The position numbers and the translations under genes were made by a program. DNA of 64,000 nucleotides from Aquimarina sp. MAR_2010_214 (GTDB taxonomy: Bacteria; Bacteroidota; Bacteroidia; Flavobacteriales; Flavobacteriaceae), in contig NZ_PJMS01000001.1 of the NCBI RefSeq assembly GCF_002846555.1, positions 1,860,001 to 1,924,000 on the forward strand. Reading direction: 5' to 3'. Under the pieces are notes generated by a model. The model did not search any database and was not told where the DNA came from. It saw only the letters and a program-made list of their open reading frames with translations. Below are positions 8,813 to 17,600 of the stretch, piece by piece; positions within the stretch are counted from its first letter, which is position 1, and each line of letters opens with the position of its first letter.

Positions 8813-9699
8813 AAGATTATTATACCTATTTAGAAGAATTACAGCATAGTGAGCAAACCATAAAAACCAACCTTTACAATATTAATAAACTGAAACAGTG
8901 GTGCAGATCAAAACGTACCAAACCAGAAAATCTAACCTACAAACAAGTACTTAACTATATCAACCACCTAAAAACTACGAATCAACCCCAAACCATCAAT
9001 AGACATATTTGGGCAATCAAACATTATTGTACCTATCTGATAGAACAAGGGTATCGAACAGATAATATTGCAGATGATCTTAAAGTAAGAGGAGAACGTA
9101 AAAAGGTCTTCCACAACTTGCTTACTAGTGATGAACTCGAAGACCTGTTTTACAGTTATGAAACCGATAAGATATGGAAGGGTAATTTTTATTACAAAGC
9201 CACTGCAAAACGTAATAAAATGGTAGTAGGATTATTGGTCTACCAAGGAGTATTAAGCAATAACTTTAAATCGTTAGAAGTTGAGCATGTAGACTTACGC
9301 AAAGGAACTATCTATATCCCAAGTACTCGACGTAATGCATGGAGAAAGTTAGCCTTAAAACCCTGGCAGATTATAGAACTCAAAGAATATATAGAAGAAA
9401 TACGACCTATCCTGCAAGATCACATAGGTACAAATGATGAAAAGCTGTTCCCTCTAAATACTCCACAGTTCAATACCATTTTACACCCGATCTTAAAAAA
9501 GCTAAAAACCTATAATCAAAAGGTCACTAACAATACTCATATCAGAGCAAGTGTTATTGTAAACTGGTTAGGACAATACAATATCAGGAAAGTACAACAA
9601 ATGGCAGGACATAGGCATATTAACTCTACAGAATCTTACAAACAAGATAATTTAGAGAGTCTGCATGAAGCTATAGACAAGTTCCATCCAATACATTAA
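8809..9699 (+). CDS. Tyrosine recombinase B, with atypical catalytic residues (unit 1)
   Basis: This 296-residue protein has an N-terminal SAM-like/core-binding domain (about 1-95: TYLEELQHSEQTIKTNLYN) and a phage-integrase-type C-terminal domain. It keeps the second Arg (HIRAS), the GH motif (MAGHRH) and the Tyr (STESYKQ). The usual GLRxxE Arg I is replaced in YQGVLSNN, and the His of HxxR is Thr. The unit 3 homologue has the same changes. Its start overlaps the intact reading frame of recombinase A by 4 bp (ATGA), so the two are translationally coupled and may act as a heteromer, as XerC/XerD do. It could be a catalytically limited subunit; that is inference. Confidence 0.85.
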   Translation: MKDYYTYLEELQHSEQTIKTNLYNINKLKQWCRSKRTKPENLTYKQVLNYINHLKTTNQPQTINRHIWAIKHYCTYLIEQGYRTDNIADDLKVRGERKKVFHNLLTSDELEDLFYSYETDKIWKGNFYYKATAKRNKMVVGLLVYQGVLSNNFKSLEVEHVDLRKGTIYIPSTRRNAWRKLALKPWQIIELKEYIEEIRPILQDHIGTNDEKLFPLNTPQFNTILHPILKKLKTYNQKVTNNTHIRASVIVNWLGQYNIRKVQQMAGHRHINSTESYKQDNLESLHEAIDKFHPIH

Positions 9700-9717
9700 A
9701 CTACAAAATCCATCCTT

Positions 9718-9870
9718 ATGAAAATAGAACTTATCATTACCGACAAAGAAGAATTAAGTTATTTACAAAGTTCCTTAGCCGTAGCGATACATGAGTTAAG
9801 TGCATCAGAAAAAAACCATGAAGATAGTATTTATTGGTTATCACAAATCTTGCTTTTATCTTACGAGTAG
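9718..9870 (+). CDS. Small 50-residue ORF after the recombinases (unit 1)
   Basis: ATG at 9718 opens a 50-codon frame, MKIELIITDKEELSY..., with a charged start and a hydrophobic end (SQILLLSYE). It lies 18 bp after recombinase B and could be its third operon member, for example a directionality factor, but it has no recognised motif. The corresponding place in unit 3 has only a 3-codon ATG frame, so it is not conserved across the family. Moderate to low confidence that it is a gene. Confidence 0.4.
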   Translation: MKIELIITDKEELSYLQSSLAVAIHELSASEKNHEDSIYWLSQILLLSYE

Positions 9871-10362
9871 TATAATAACCAAGTGTCTCCTTACAGTCGA
9901 AATATTATTATGGGCGCAGCAAGAAAAATGCTTTGCCCATAAGCTGTTATAAGGTGTTCCTTCGTCACGCCACAAGCTATTTTTTGTTATTCCACAAGTG
10001 CAGAAAAAGCACTTGCTCCATACCGTTCCAACTTCCTCATCTTCGGTCGTCAGTTTACACTACAAACAAATAGCCTTGCTCTGTTCCTCTCTCACCCGTA
10101 GCTACTTTTTTGCTTAAAAACGATAAAGAACGCTATCGCTGAATACTAAATTAAGCAAAACCGCTACTTCATGGGCTACGCCGCTTGGTCGCAACCTAGC
10201 CGATTATTTATGTTGAAGTTAATATCTGATAAAGCTGAAAACATAAAAATCGTCTGGCACACAAAACCGTTACACTCCTTTTTGTGTGTCGGTTGCTCCT
10301 CTCCGCTAGGCTCTCGCCTTGTTCTGCGTACACGCAGTTATCTTCAATCGCCAGATGGCTAT

Positions 10363-10426
10363 GATTAATCTTGAAGCTGAAGGTCAGCCGCAACAGCAGT
10401 TGCGCACTTCAGCTTCAAGATCAATC
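10363..10426 (+). repeat. Long hairpin with nested stem (unit 1)
   Basis: The 20-nt arms at 10363-10382 and 10407-10426 differ at one position. Inside is a second stem, CGCAAC (10389-10394) / GTTGCG (10399-10404), with loop AGCA. A copy lies 6,717 bp downstream. Confidence 0.8.
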
Positions 10427-10447
10427 GTTCTTACTCAGACGGTAAAC

Positions 10448-10510
10448 TATTTTAGTAAAAAGCGGAATGCGGTGGGTGATGTAGTAGGTCTTCCGCTTTT
10501 TATTAAAATA
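10448..10510 (+). repeat. 20-bp hairpin with 23-nt loop (unit 1)
   Basis: Arms 10448-10467 and 10491-10510 pair with a single G-U. The stem centre is AAAAAGCGGAA/TTCCGCTTTTT. It is too long and distant from a gene end for a routine terminator, though it could stop transcription. Copied in unit 2. Confidence 0.8.
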
Positions 10511-10883
10511 CTAGCCAAATGGCGACTGAATGCCACGCAAAGAGCATAAAAACAGCCTAAAATGCCTCTAAACCCTTCCAAATCACGTCTACGACACGAT
10601 TATATAGGTGTAATATTATAATATCTTCCGTAAAAATAGCTCGTTAGAAGTCAGATTTTTTAATGATAGCAGCTTGTGCGCGGCTATTTTACATAGTTGC
10701 GTTATAGGCCCTGACGGCAGGAAGAGCGACTATAACTACCAATTATGTAAAGATAGCTTTGACTATGCGGCTGGCATTAACAGTAAATTACTATTTTAGC
10801 TTAGCAGAGGGATAGATGACAGGTAGAACGTTCTTATTTTTTGCTCAATAGCAAGGTAACCGTGTAAAAAAAGGGTATACCGC

Positions 10884-11912
10884 TTGTTTTTTTACGTAAC
10901 TGATTATACAGGTAATTACATCTATAAAAATGGTAATCTAGAGTTCTTTAACCATCCTGAAGGGTATGTAGAGAAAGAAGCAGATGGGTATAAATATGTA
11001 TACCAGTTTAAAGACCATCTGGGGAATATTAGGTTATCCTATAAAGATGCTGACAAGAATGGCTCTATCTCTCAAAGTGAGATTATAGAAGAGAAGAATT
11101 ATTATCCTTTCGGTATGACTCATTCTGGATATAATAGTATACTACGAGGAAGAAATCATAATTATGGTTTTGGTGGGAAAGAAGAACAATCAGAACTTAG
11201 TCTAGAATGGTTAGATTTCTCAGCAAGAAACTATGATTCTGCATTAGGTAGGTGGATGAACATTGATCCATTGGCAGAAGCCTACTATGAGTGGTCTCCA
11301 TATAATTATTCATATAATAGTCCTTTGAAATTTACTGACCCTACTGGTATGGGACCAGAGGATTGGGTTGACAAAAATGGTAATCTTGTTTATGACCCAA
11401 GTTTAAATGATGGCAAAGGAGGTTTTACTGAACACGCTACGAATACCGATAAAAATATAGCGAGATCGCTAAGACAAACAGAAGAAGGAGAAGCTCAATT
11501 TCAAGAATTAGTAACTTCTGAAGCCCAAATACAAGTTGAGTTAGACTCAGACTCACCCATAAAGACAGATAAGAAAACTGGCAATGTTATTGCTGGAGAA
11601 ACAAATAACAGCGAGGTTGAACAAGACTTAAAAACGGGAGATGTTAAAGTTTTAAAGTCAAAAATAGTTTTATTTGAAAAAACTATTGATGCAGTTGTAG
11701 ATGCTACCGAAAACCAAACGGTCGAAGTTGGAGGAGAATCAATAAATGGTTTAAACTTTAGTGAGGTTTTAGGTTCCGTTTTTGGTCACGAAATTGAACA
11801 TACTACAAATGAAAATGAAAAAACGGCTAGAACAAATGGTAATACAGAAACTAAGCCTGTGCAAATTCAAGTCAAGATAATACAACAATTAAAAAAGAAT
11901 AAAAAGAATTAA
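10884..11912 (+). CDS. Orphan RHS core plus zincin tip (unit 2), no proper start
   Basis: From GNYIYKNG (10911) to the stop this is identical to the last 333 residues of the complete RHS gene, including the GHEIEH motif. There is no signal peptide and no plausible start; the TTG at 10884 lies at the end of non-coding DNA. It is therefore probably silent. Deletion between the core sites at 4195 and 10911 would fuse it in frame to the expressed N-terminus (junction EYA to GNYIY). It is a duplicate of the active tip, so such an exchange would not change the toxin. Confidence 0.8.
   Translation: MFFYVTDYTGNYIYKNGNLEFFNHPEGYVEKEADGYKYVYQFKDHLGNIRLSYKDADKNGSISQSEIIEEKNYYPFGMTHSGYNSILRGRNHNYGFGGKEEQSELSLEWLDFSARNYDSALGRWMNIDPLAEAYYEWSPYNYSYNSPLKFTDPTGMGPEDWVDKNGNLVYDPSLNDGKGGFTEHATNTDKNIARSLRQTEEGEAQFQELVTSEAQIQVELDSDSPIKTDKKTGNVIAGETNNSEVEQDLKTGDVKVLKSKIVLFEKTIDAVVDATENQTVEVGGESINGLNFSEVLGSVFGHEIEHTTNENEKTARTNGNTETKPVQIQVKIIQQLKKNKKN
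10904..10927 (+). other. Candidate recombination site 2 (unit 1/2 junction)
   Basis: TTATA-CAG-GTAATTAC-ATC-TATAA is a 24-bp near palindrome with 20 of 24 positions symmetric. A hairpin (about 10864-10895) lies just upstream. It encodes DYTGNYIY, so the site mimics RHS coding sequence. Confidence 0.6.
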
Positions 11913-11913
11913 A

Positions 11914-12378
11914 ATGATGAAGAATATTGTAAAAATGATTTGCTTGTTATTTGTATTAAGTGGTACATCTAATGCTCAGGATAGTGATATTAACTTATCA
12001 AATAATTTAAAAAAAGATATTGCTGAATTTTTAATATCTAAGGATGTTTTAAAAGAGACAGAAGATATAACAAGGTATTTTAAAACCATCTATATCACCA
12101 ATTTAAATAATAATGATTTTAAAATTGATGAAGAAATAGGTGTATATGCTGTTGGAGCTTCTATAAGTCATACACCAACTTTTTTATTGTTACAAAATAA
12201 AAATCAATATGATATCTATGAAATAAACAACCTTAAATCACTTCTAAATAAAGTATTAGAATTATTAGAGAAAAAAGAAGATTTAGAGGATCAAACTATT
12301 GTTAATTATATCAATAATATATTTAAAGCATACAATAATAATCTAGCAAAATCACAACAAGGTTTTGTGATTAAATAA
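11914..12378 (+). CDS. Candidate exported immunity protein (unit 2 copy)
   Basis: It is identical in protein sequence to the 154-residue immunity candidate at 5198-5662, with the same signal peptide and the same 1-bp gap after the tip. Unlike the orphan toxin it has its own ATG and could be expressed if transcribed from within the element. No promoter is evident next to it. Confidence 0.6.
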   Translation: MMKNIVKMICLLFVLSGTSNAQDSDINLSNNLKKDIAEFLISKDVLKETEDITRYFKTIYITNLNNNDFKIDEEIGVYAVGASISHTPTFLLLQNKNQYDIYEINNLKSLLNKVLELLEKKEDLEDQTIVNYINNIFKAYNNNLAKSQQGFVIK

Positions 12379-12438
12379 AAACGGATGCTCTACGAATGTC
12401 TCTGACTTCGTAACGGTAAGAGTAAAATAAATGATAAG

Positions 12439-12473
12439 AAACAGTCATCTAGAAATAGGTGGCTGTTTTTTTA
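12439..12473. terminator. Bidirectional terminator (unit 2)
   Basis: Copy of the unit 1 terminator: AAACAGTCATCT/AGGTGGCTGTTT stem, 6-nt loop, T tract. Confidence 0.75.
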
Positions 12474-12818
12474 TTGTGCTAGTTTTTGAGTAAGGTCTGC
12501 TTTAAGTACAAATGCAGATAGAAAATCTTTTACGGTCTCTTTTTGTTTATCAGAAAGGTTCTGTGCTTTATTAAAAAGACTTAGTAAATCTTGGTCGTCA
12601 ATAGTTGTTTGTGCCTTATTCTCTCCATGAACTAATCGATCTAATGACACTTCTAATATATCAGCCATCCTATTGGCAACTTCTAGAGAAGGTATAGAAA
12701 TATTACGCTCATACTTAGAAAGGTTCGTTACATGTACTCCTACCTTTTTGGCAAAAGCTTCTTGTGAAAACCCTTTTTGACTTCTTAACTCTTTAAGATT
12801 ATTACTAAAACTATCCAT
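12471..12818 (-). CDS. XRE-family transcriptional regulator (unit 2 copy)
   Basis: This is the same 115-residue Cro/C1-type protein as at 5755-6102, with its helix-turn-helix near residues 7-62. Two identical repressors act on two identical divergent promoter regions, so the regulatory state of units 1 and 2 should be coupled. Confidence 0.85.
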   Translation of the reverse strand: MDSFSNNLKELRSQKGFSQEAFAKKVGVHVTNLSKYERNISIPSLEVANRMADILEVSLDRLVHGENKAQTTIDDQDLLSLFNKAQNLSDKQKETVKDFLSAFVLKADLTQKLAQ

Positions 12819-12880
12819 AGTCTAAACACTAGTTAAAAGCACTATATATACTTATAATGCTGTACAAATCTACAAATCAT

Positions 12881-12989
12881 ATAGCGAATAATATCTATGA
12901 CATGTAAAAAACATATCGAAAAGGATTAGTTAAATAAATCAAATTCGCTATGTTTGTAATCGAAAACGATTAGTAAAAACTTTTCAACA
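12881..12989 (+). promoter_or_regulatory. Divergent promoter/operator region (unit 2)
   Basis: Copy of the region at 6165-6273. The -7 element TATGTTTG lies at 12949-12956, the inverted pair ATAGCGAAT/ATTCGCTAT at 12881-12889 and 12943-12951, with the ATCGAAAA-type direct repeats around it. Confidence 0.6.
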
Positions 12990-14537
12990 ATGTTAGACAC
13001 CACCAACCCACATAACTACAGTTACATCACAAAACAGTTAGAAATCCACATTCTAGGAGGTATTAAGTTTAATAATCTAGAACGTATGCGAGTTACACTA
13101 AGCATACAGAAACCAGAAAATCACAATGTGTTGCGTCATAGTATTGATTTATATAATGATAATACAATAGAGAGATTAGTTAGAAAAGTGGCAGAACGTA
13201 TAGAAATAGGTACATCAATAGTGAGGCAGTGCCTCCAAGAGCTTACCGCAGCACTAGAGCAATACCGTATCGATCAGATTAATAAAGAGCAAGAAGTTCC
13301 TGTACTTAAATCATTATCTAATAAAGAACTGCAAGCCGCAGAAACCTTTTTGCGAAACAAAGACTTACTAAAAAACACCAATGAACTCATCGGTAAATCT
13401 GGTGTGATTGGTGAAGAAACTAACCGATTATTAATGTACCTGATCTTTACGAGCCGTAAAACATCAAATCCATTACATTGTATCAGTCTTGGTAGTTCGG
13501 GAGTTGGCAAAACACACCTGCAATCTAAAGTAGCAGAATTAATCCCTGATGAAGATAAAGTAGAAATCACAGTATTATCGGCAAATGCCTTTTACTATTT
13601 TAATAGAACAGAATTACAACACAAGTTAATCTTAATCGAGGATCTGGACGGAGCAGAAAGTGTACTCTACCCATTACGGGAGTTACAATCTAAAAAGAGG
13701 ATTACCAAAACAGTAGTTCATAAAGACAAAAAAGGAACAACCAAAACTATACACCTTACTGTAGAAGGTCCTGTATCTGTTGCAGGATGTACTACTCAGG
13801 AATCTATTTATGAGGACAACAGCAACAGGAGTTTCCTGCTCTATATCGATGAATCTAGTGAGCAGGATAAAAAGATCATGCACTACCAGCGCGCCGAGTC
13901 GGCGGGACGAGTAAATAAACAAGAGGAGTTTATCGCAGCTAGGTTTTTACGAGATGTACAACGAATCTTAAAACCTATCAAAGTGATCAATCCATATGCA
14001 GAATACTTAGAGCTTCCCGAATCTGTATTTAAACCTAGAAGAACCAATAGCCACTATTTACAATTTATAGAAGCTGTTACTTTTTATTGCCAGTATCAAA
14101 GAGAGCGTAAATATGATAAGCAAACGGGCGAAGAATATATAGAAACTACCATCGAAGATATACAAGAAGCCAACGAAATTATCAAAGAGGTTTTACTACG
14201 TAAAAGTGATACCATAACAGGAGCGGTACGAAACCACCTAGAAAGGCTCAAAGCCTACTTAAAAGAAAATACTCAAACTACGTTTACCAATACTGAAATC
14301 CGAAGAAACCTACGGGTAAAAGAAACCACCCTACGCAGATACAATACACAATTACTGGAAGAAGGCTATATCAAACGGGTAAAGAAAGCTAAGACCAAAA
14401 GCTACTGTTTTGAGATTATAGATATCAATGAATATACAAACCTTAAAACCCAAATAGACAATGCATTAAATACTTGTCTGCATCGACTCGATACCGCCAG
14501 TTCGCCACCAAGTCGCCACCAAGTCGCCACACCCTAA
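12990..14537 (+). CDS. P-loop ATPase with C-terminal winged helix (unit 2 copy)
   Basis: It is identical to the 515-residue protein at 6274-7821: Walker A GSSGVGKTH, Walker B-like LILIEDLDG and a C-terminal winged helix. In this unit it heads an intact operon with both recombinases, so this is the copy most likely to support recombination. Confidence 0.75.
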   Translation: MLDTTNPHNYSYITKQLEIHILGGIKFNNLERMRVTLSIQKPENHNVLRHSIDLYNDNTIERLVRKVAERIEIGTSIVRQCLQELTAALEQYRIDQINKEQEVPVLKSLSNKELQAAETFLRNKDLLKNTNELIGKSGVIGEETNRLLMYLIFTSRKTSNPLHCISLGSSGVGKTHLQSKVAELIPDEDKVEITVLSANAFYYFNRTELQHKLILIEDLDGAESVLYPLRELQSKKRITKTVVHKDKKGTTKTIHLTVEGPVSVAGCTTQESIYEDNSNRSFLLYIDESSEQDKKIMHYQRAESAGRVNKQEEFIAARFLRDVQRILKPIKVINPYAEYLELPESVFKPRRTNSHYLQFIEAVTFYCQYQRERKYDKQTGEEYIETTIEDIQEANEIIKEVLLRKSDTITGAVRNHLERLKAYLKENTQTTFTNTEIRRNLRVKETTLRRYNTQLLEEGYIKRVKKAKTKSYCFEIIDINEYTNLKTQIDNALNTCLHRLDTASSPPSRHQVATP

Positions 14538-14586
14538 ATGGCGAGGTTAAAACAAAGAAAGCTAGTTAATTAACTACTTCTCGCCA
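14502..14586 (+). promoter_or_regulatory. TCGCCA repeat array with alternative hairpins (unit 2)
   Basis: Copy of the array at 7786-7870: three direct TCGCCA at 11-bp spacing, one inverted TGGCGA and a final TCGCCA 42 bp after the inverted copy. Confidence 0.6.
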
Positions 14587-14611
14587 CTAAACCTTAAAAA
14601 ACACATACCGT

Positions 14612-15529
14612 ATGAAAAAATTAAAGCTACAAAACGATAGCTATAAGATACTATTGTCTGATTTTAAGGACTGGTTAGATATCTTAGGCTATAATGAAAA
14701 AGCAGTGTATTACACTCCCATCTTTATACAGGAGTTCTTCTATTGGTTAGAAAACCATGATATCCAACGTTTAGAACAAATTACTATCGATACTGTAAAA
14801 GCCTATTATAAATATTTAGGAGAACGCAGTAACCAACGTACAAGTGGAGGACTAAGCAAAGCCTATCTGAACAAACATCAAAATGCCCTTAGAAAGTTCA
14901 GGGAATACCTAAAAAAACATGGAGCCAGAACCTTTAAAATACATCTTCGCTTAGAAAAGAAAGAAAGTGCCATAAAAGATATCCTTACCCAGTCAGAGGT
15001 CAAACAACTCTTTGAAGTGACCAGTTACAGTAGTAAGTATCAGCGTACCCGATTAAGAGATAGAGCAATCCTTGTTATATTATACAGTTGTGGTTTACGC
15101 AGAAAAGAAGCCGTTAGCCTTGATATTGGTGATATCCTTTTTGATGCAGGACGTGTGTTTGTTAGACAAGGTAAAAACTATAAAGAACGTTACGTACCCA
15201 TCAACAAACACAACTTACGAATCTTAGAAGATTATATCTACGAAGCACGCCCCATGTATAACGGTAGTCATGGTACAGAAGCTTTACTTATCAATAAATA
15301 TGGTAACCGTATGCACGGTCAGGGTATGAGCAGAAGGTTACAGCATTTATTAACCCTTGTAGATGATCAAACCCTAAAGGAAAAACATATTACTCCACAT
15401 TGTCTTAGGCATAGTATTGCAACCCATCTATTGCAACAAGGTATGCGTATAGAAGACATACAACAGTTCTTGGGGCATAGTTCTTTAAAATCAACACAGA
15501 TATACACACATTTACTCGAATTATTATGA
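14612..15529 (+). CDS. Tyrosine recombinase A, intact (unit 2)
   Basis: This 305-residue Xer/integrase-type recombinase has an N-terminal core-binding domain at about 10-105 and a catalytic domain at about 120-305. Visible catalytic residues are Arg163 (CGLRRKEA), His263 and Arg266 (HCLRHSIATHLL), His289 (GHSS) and Tyr298 (QIYTH). The protein ends soon after the Tyr, as XerC/XerD proteins do. It overlaps recombinase B by 4 bp. I infer that it cuts the core site in RHS genes. It is the only intact copy of this allele; unit 3 has a diverged 305-residue homologue. Confidence 0.92.
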   Translation: MKKLKLQNDSYKILLSDFKDWLDILGYNEKAVYYTPIFIQEFFYWLENHDIQRLEQITIDTVKAYYKYLGERSNQRTSGGLSKAYLNKHQNALRKFREYLKKHGARTFKIHLRLEKKESAIKDILTQSEVKQLFEVTSYSSKYQRTRLRDRAILVILYSCGLRRKEAVSLDIGDILFDAGRVFVRQGKNYKERYVPINKHNLRILEDYIYEARPMYNGSHGTEALLINKYGNRMHGQGMSRRLQHLLTLVDDQTLKEKHITPHCLRHSIATHLLQQGMRIEDIQQFLGHSSLKSTQIYTHLLELL

Positions 15530-16416
15530 AAGATTATTATACCTATTTAGAAGAATTACAGCATAGTGAGCAAACCATAAAAACCAACCTTTACAATATT
15601 AATAAACTGAAACAGTGGTGCAGATCAAAACGTACCAAACCAGAAAATCTAACCTACAAACAAGTACTTAACTATATCAACCACCTAAAAACTACGAATC
15701 AACCCCAAACCATCAATAGACATATTTGGGCAATCAAACATTATTGTACCTATCTGATAGAACAAGGGTATCGAACAGATAATATTGCAGATGATCTTAA
15801 AGTAAGAGGAGAACGTAAAAAGGTCTTCCACAACTTGCTTACTAGTGATGAACTCGAAGACCTGTTTTACAGTTATGAAACCGATAAGATATGGAAGGGT
15901 AATTTTTATTACAAAGCCACTGCAAAACGTAATAAAATGGTAGTAGGATTATTGGTCTACCAAGGAGTATTAAGCAATAACTTTAAATCGTTAGAAGTTG
16001 AGCATGTAGACTTACGCAAAGGAACTATCTATATCCCAAGTACTCGACGTAATGCATGGAGAAAGTTAGCCTTAAAACCCTGGCAGATTATAGAACTCAA
16101 AGAATATATAGAAGAAATACGACCTATCCTGCAAGATCACATAGGTACAAATGATGAAAAGCTGTTCCCTCTAAATACTCCACAGTTCAATACCATTTTA
16201 CACCCGATCTTAAAAAAGCTAAAAACCTATAATCAAAAGGTCACTAACAATACTCATATCAGAGCAAGTGTTATTGTAAACTGGTTAGGACAATACAATA
16301 TCAGGAAAGTACAACAAATGGCAGGACATAGGCATATTAACTCTACAGAATCTTACAAACAAGATAATTTAGAGAGTCTGCATGAAGCTATAGACAAGTT
16401 CCATCCAATACATTAA
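15526..16416 (+). CDS. Tyrosine recombinase B, atypical catalytic set (unit 2)
   Basis: It is identical to the 296-residue protein at 8809-9699. It retains HIRAS, MAGHRH and the candidate nucleophile in STESYKQ, but has YQGVLSNN where GLRxxE is expected. The ATGA overlap with recombinase A points to coupled translation and a paired function. Confidence 0.85.
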   Translation: MKDYYTYLEELQHSEQTIKTNLYNINKLKQWCRSKRTKPENLTYKQVLNYINHLKTTNQPQTINRHIWAIKHYCTYLIEQGYRTDNIADDLKVRGERKKVFHNLLTSDELEDLFYSYETDKIWKGNFYYKATAKRNKMVVGLLVYQGVLSNNFKSLEVEHVDLRKGTIYIPSTRRNAWRKLALKPWQIIELKEYIEEIRPILQDHIGTNDEKLFPLNTPQFNTILHPILKKLKTYNQKVTNNTHIRASVIVNWLGQYNIRKVQQMAGHRHINSTESYKQDNLESLHEAIDKFHPIH

Positions 16417-16434
16417 ACTACAAAATCCATCCTT

Positions 16435-16587
16435 ATGAAAATAGAACTTATCATTACCGACAAAGAAGAATTAAGTTATTTACAAAGTTCCTTAGCCGTA
16501 GCGATACATGAGTTAAGTGCATCAGAAAAAAACCATGAAGATAGTATTTATTGGTTATCACAAATCTTGCTTTTATCTTACGAGTAG
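16435..16587 (+). CDS. Small 50-residue ORF (unit 2 copy)
   Basis: Same frame as 9718-9870 (MKIELIITDKEELSY...), 18 bp after recombinase B. No recognised family. Coding status is uncertain because unit 3 lacks it. Confidence 0.4.
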   Translation: MKIELIITDKEELSYLQSSLAVAIHELSASEKNHEDSIYWLSQILLLSYE

Positions 16588-17600
16588 TATAATAACCAAG
16601 TGTCTCCTTACAGTCGAAATATTATTATGGGCGCAGCAAGAAAAATGCTTTGCCCATAAGCTGTTATAAGGTGTTCCTTCGTCACGCCACAAGCTATTTT
16701 TTGTTATTCCACAAGTGCAGAAAAAGCACTTGCTCCATACCGTTCCAACTTCCTCATCTTCGGTCGTCAGTTTACACTACAAACAAATAGCCTTGCTCTG
16801 TTCCTCTCTCACCCGTAGCTACTTTTTTGCTTAAAAACGATAAAGAACGCTATCGCTGAATACTAAATTAAGCAAAACCGCTACTTCATGGGCTACGCCG
16901 CTTGGTCGCAACCTAGCCGATTATTTATGTTGAAGTTAATATCTGATAAAGCTGAAAACATAAAAATCGTCTGGCACACAAAACCGTTACACTCCTTTTT
17001 GTGTGTCGGTTGCTCCTCTCCGCTAGGCTCTCGCCTTGTTCTGCGTACACGCAGTTATCTTCAATCGCCAGATGGCTATGATTAATCTTGAAGCTGAAGG
17101 TCAGCCGCAACAGCAGTTGCGCACTTCAGCTTCAAGATCAATCGTTCTTACTCAGACGGTAAACTATTTTAGTAAAAAGCGGAATGCGGTGGGTGATGTA
17201 GTAGGTCTTCCGCTTTTTATTAAAATACTAGCCAAATGGCGACTGAATGCCACGCAAAGAGCATAAAAACAGCCTAAAATGCCTCTAAACCCTTCCAAAT
17301 CACGTCTACGACACGATTATATAGGTGTAATATTATAATATCTTCCGTAAAAATAGCTCGTTAGAAGTCAGATTTTTTAATGATAGCAGCTTGTGCGCGG
17401 CTATTTTACATAGTTGCGTTATAGGCCCTGACGGCAGGAAGAGCGACTATAACTACCAATTATGTAAAGATAGCTTTGACTATGCGGCTGGCATTAACAG
17501 TAAATTACTATTTTAGCTTAGCAGAGGGATAGATGACAGGTAGAACGTTCTTATTTTTTGCTCAATAGCAAGGTAACCGTGTAAAAAAAGGGTATACCGC
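16588..17600 (+). ncRNA. Structured non-coding region at the right end of unit 2
   Basis: Copy of 9871-10883, with the same series of hairpins including the two 20-bp stems (17080-17143 and 17165-17227). It directly precedes the core site of unit 3. No supported gene. Confidence 0.6.

Larger units (their letters stand above)
9871..10883 (+). ncRNA. Structured non-coding region at the right end of unit 1 (candidate ncRNA or folded DNA end)
   Basis: No convincing gene lies in this 1 kb. It is full of hairpins: TTATGGGC/GCCCATAA (about 9908-9943), CAAGTGC/GCACTTG (about 9994-10016), TTTTGCTTAA/TTAAGCAAAA with outer GTAGC/GCTAC, CACACAAAA/TTTTGTGTG, CTGCGT/ACGCAG, a 20-bp stem at 10363-10426 and a 20-bp stem at 10448-10510. 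Unit 3 has a diverged counterpart with compensatory changes in two stems. Function is unknown; it could be an RNA or a recombination accessory region. Confidence 0.6.
4195..10910 (+). mobile_element. RHS-tip element, unit 1 (6,716 bp)
   Basis: The unit runs from one copy of the core site to the next. In order it holds the RHS core 3' part with a zincin tip, a candidate immunity gene, a minus-strand XRE regulator, a P-loop ATPase, two tyrosine recombinases, a 50-codon ORF and about 1 kb of structured non-coding DNA. Unit 2 repeats it directly, with one G missing here at 8756-8758. I infer that it is an integrative element whose insertion fuses its tip to the resident RHS gene. Without seeing a circle or an empty site, the boundaries rest on repeat comparison. 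Confidence 0.75.

Noticed and set aside
10171..10549. Short ORFs of 61-76 codons on both strands in the right-end region (and their copies at 16888-17266)
   Set aside because: They overlap one another and lie on hairpins, have no recognisable domains, and are not conserved in frame in the unit 3 counterpart.
9871..10883. Group II intron or IStron-type RNA
   Set aside because: No recognisable domain V, no intron-encoded protein and no TnpB/IscB gene nearby.
4195..10910. Diversity-generating retroelement or retron as the source of tip variation
   Set aside because: No reverse transcriptase motif (YxDD) and no template/variable repeat pair seen; whole tips differ, not single bases.
10884..10910. 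TTG at 10884 as a real start for the orphan tip
   Set aside because: Located in the hairpin at the element end with no signal peptide or ribosome-binding context; better explained as a silent cassette.
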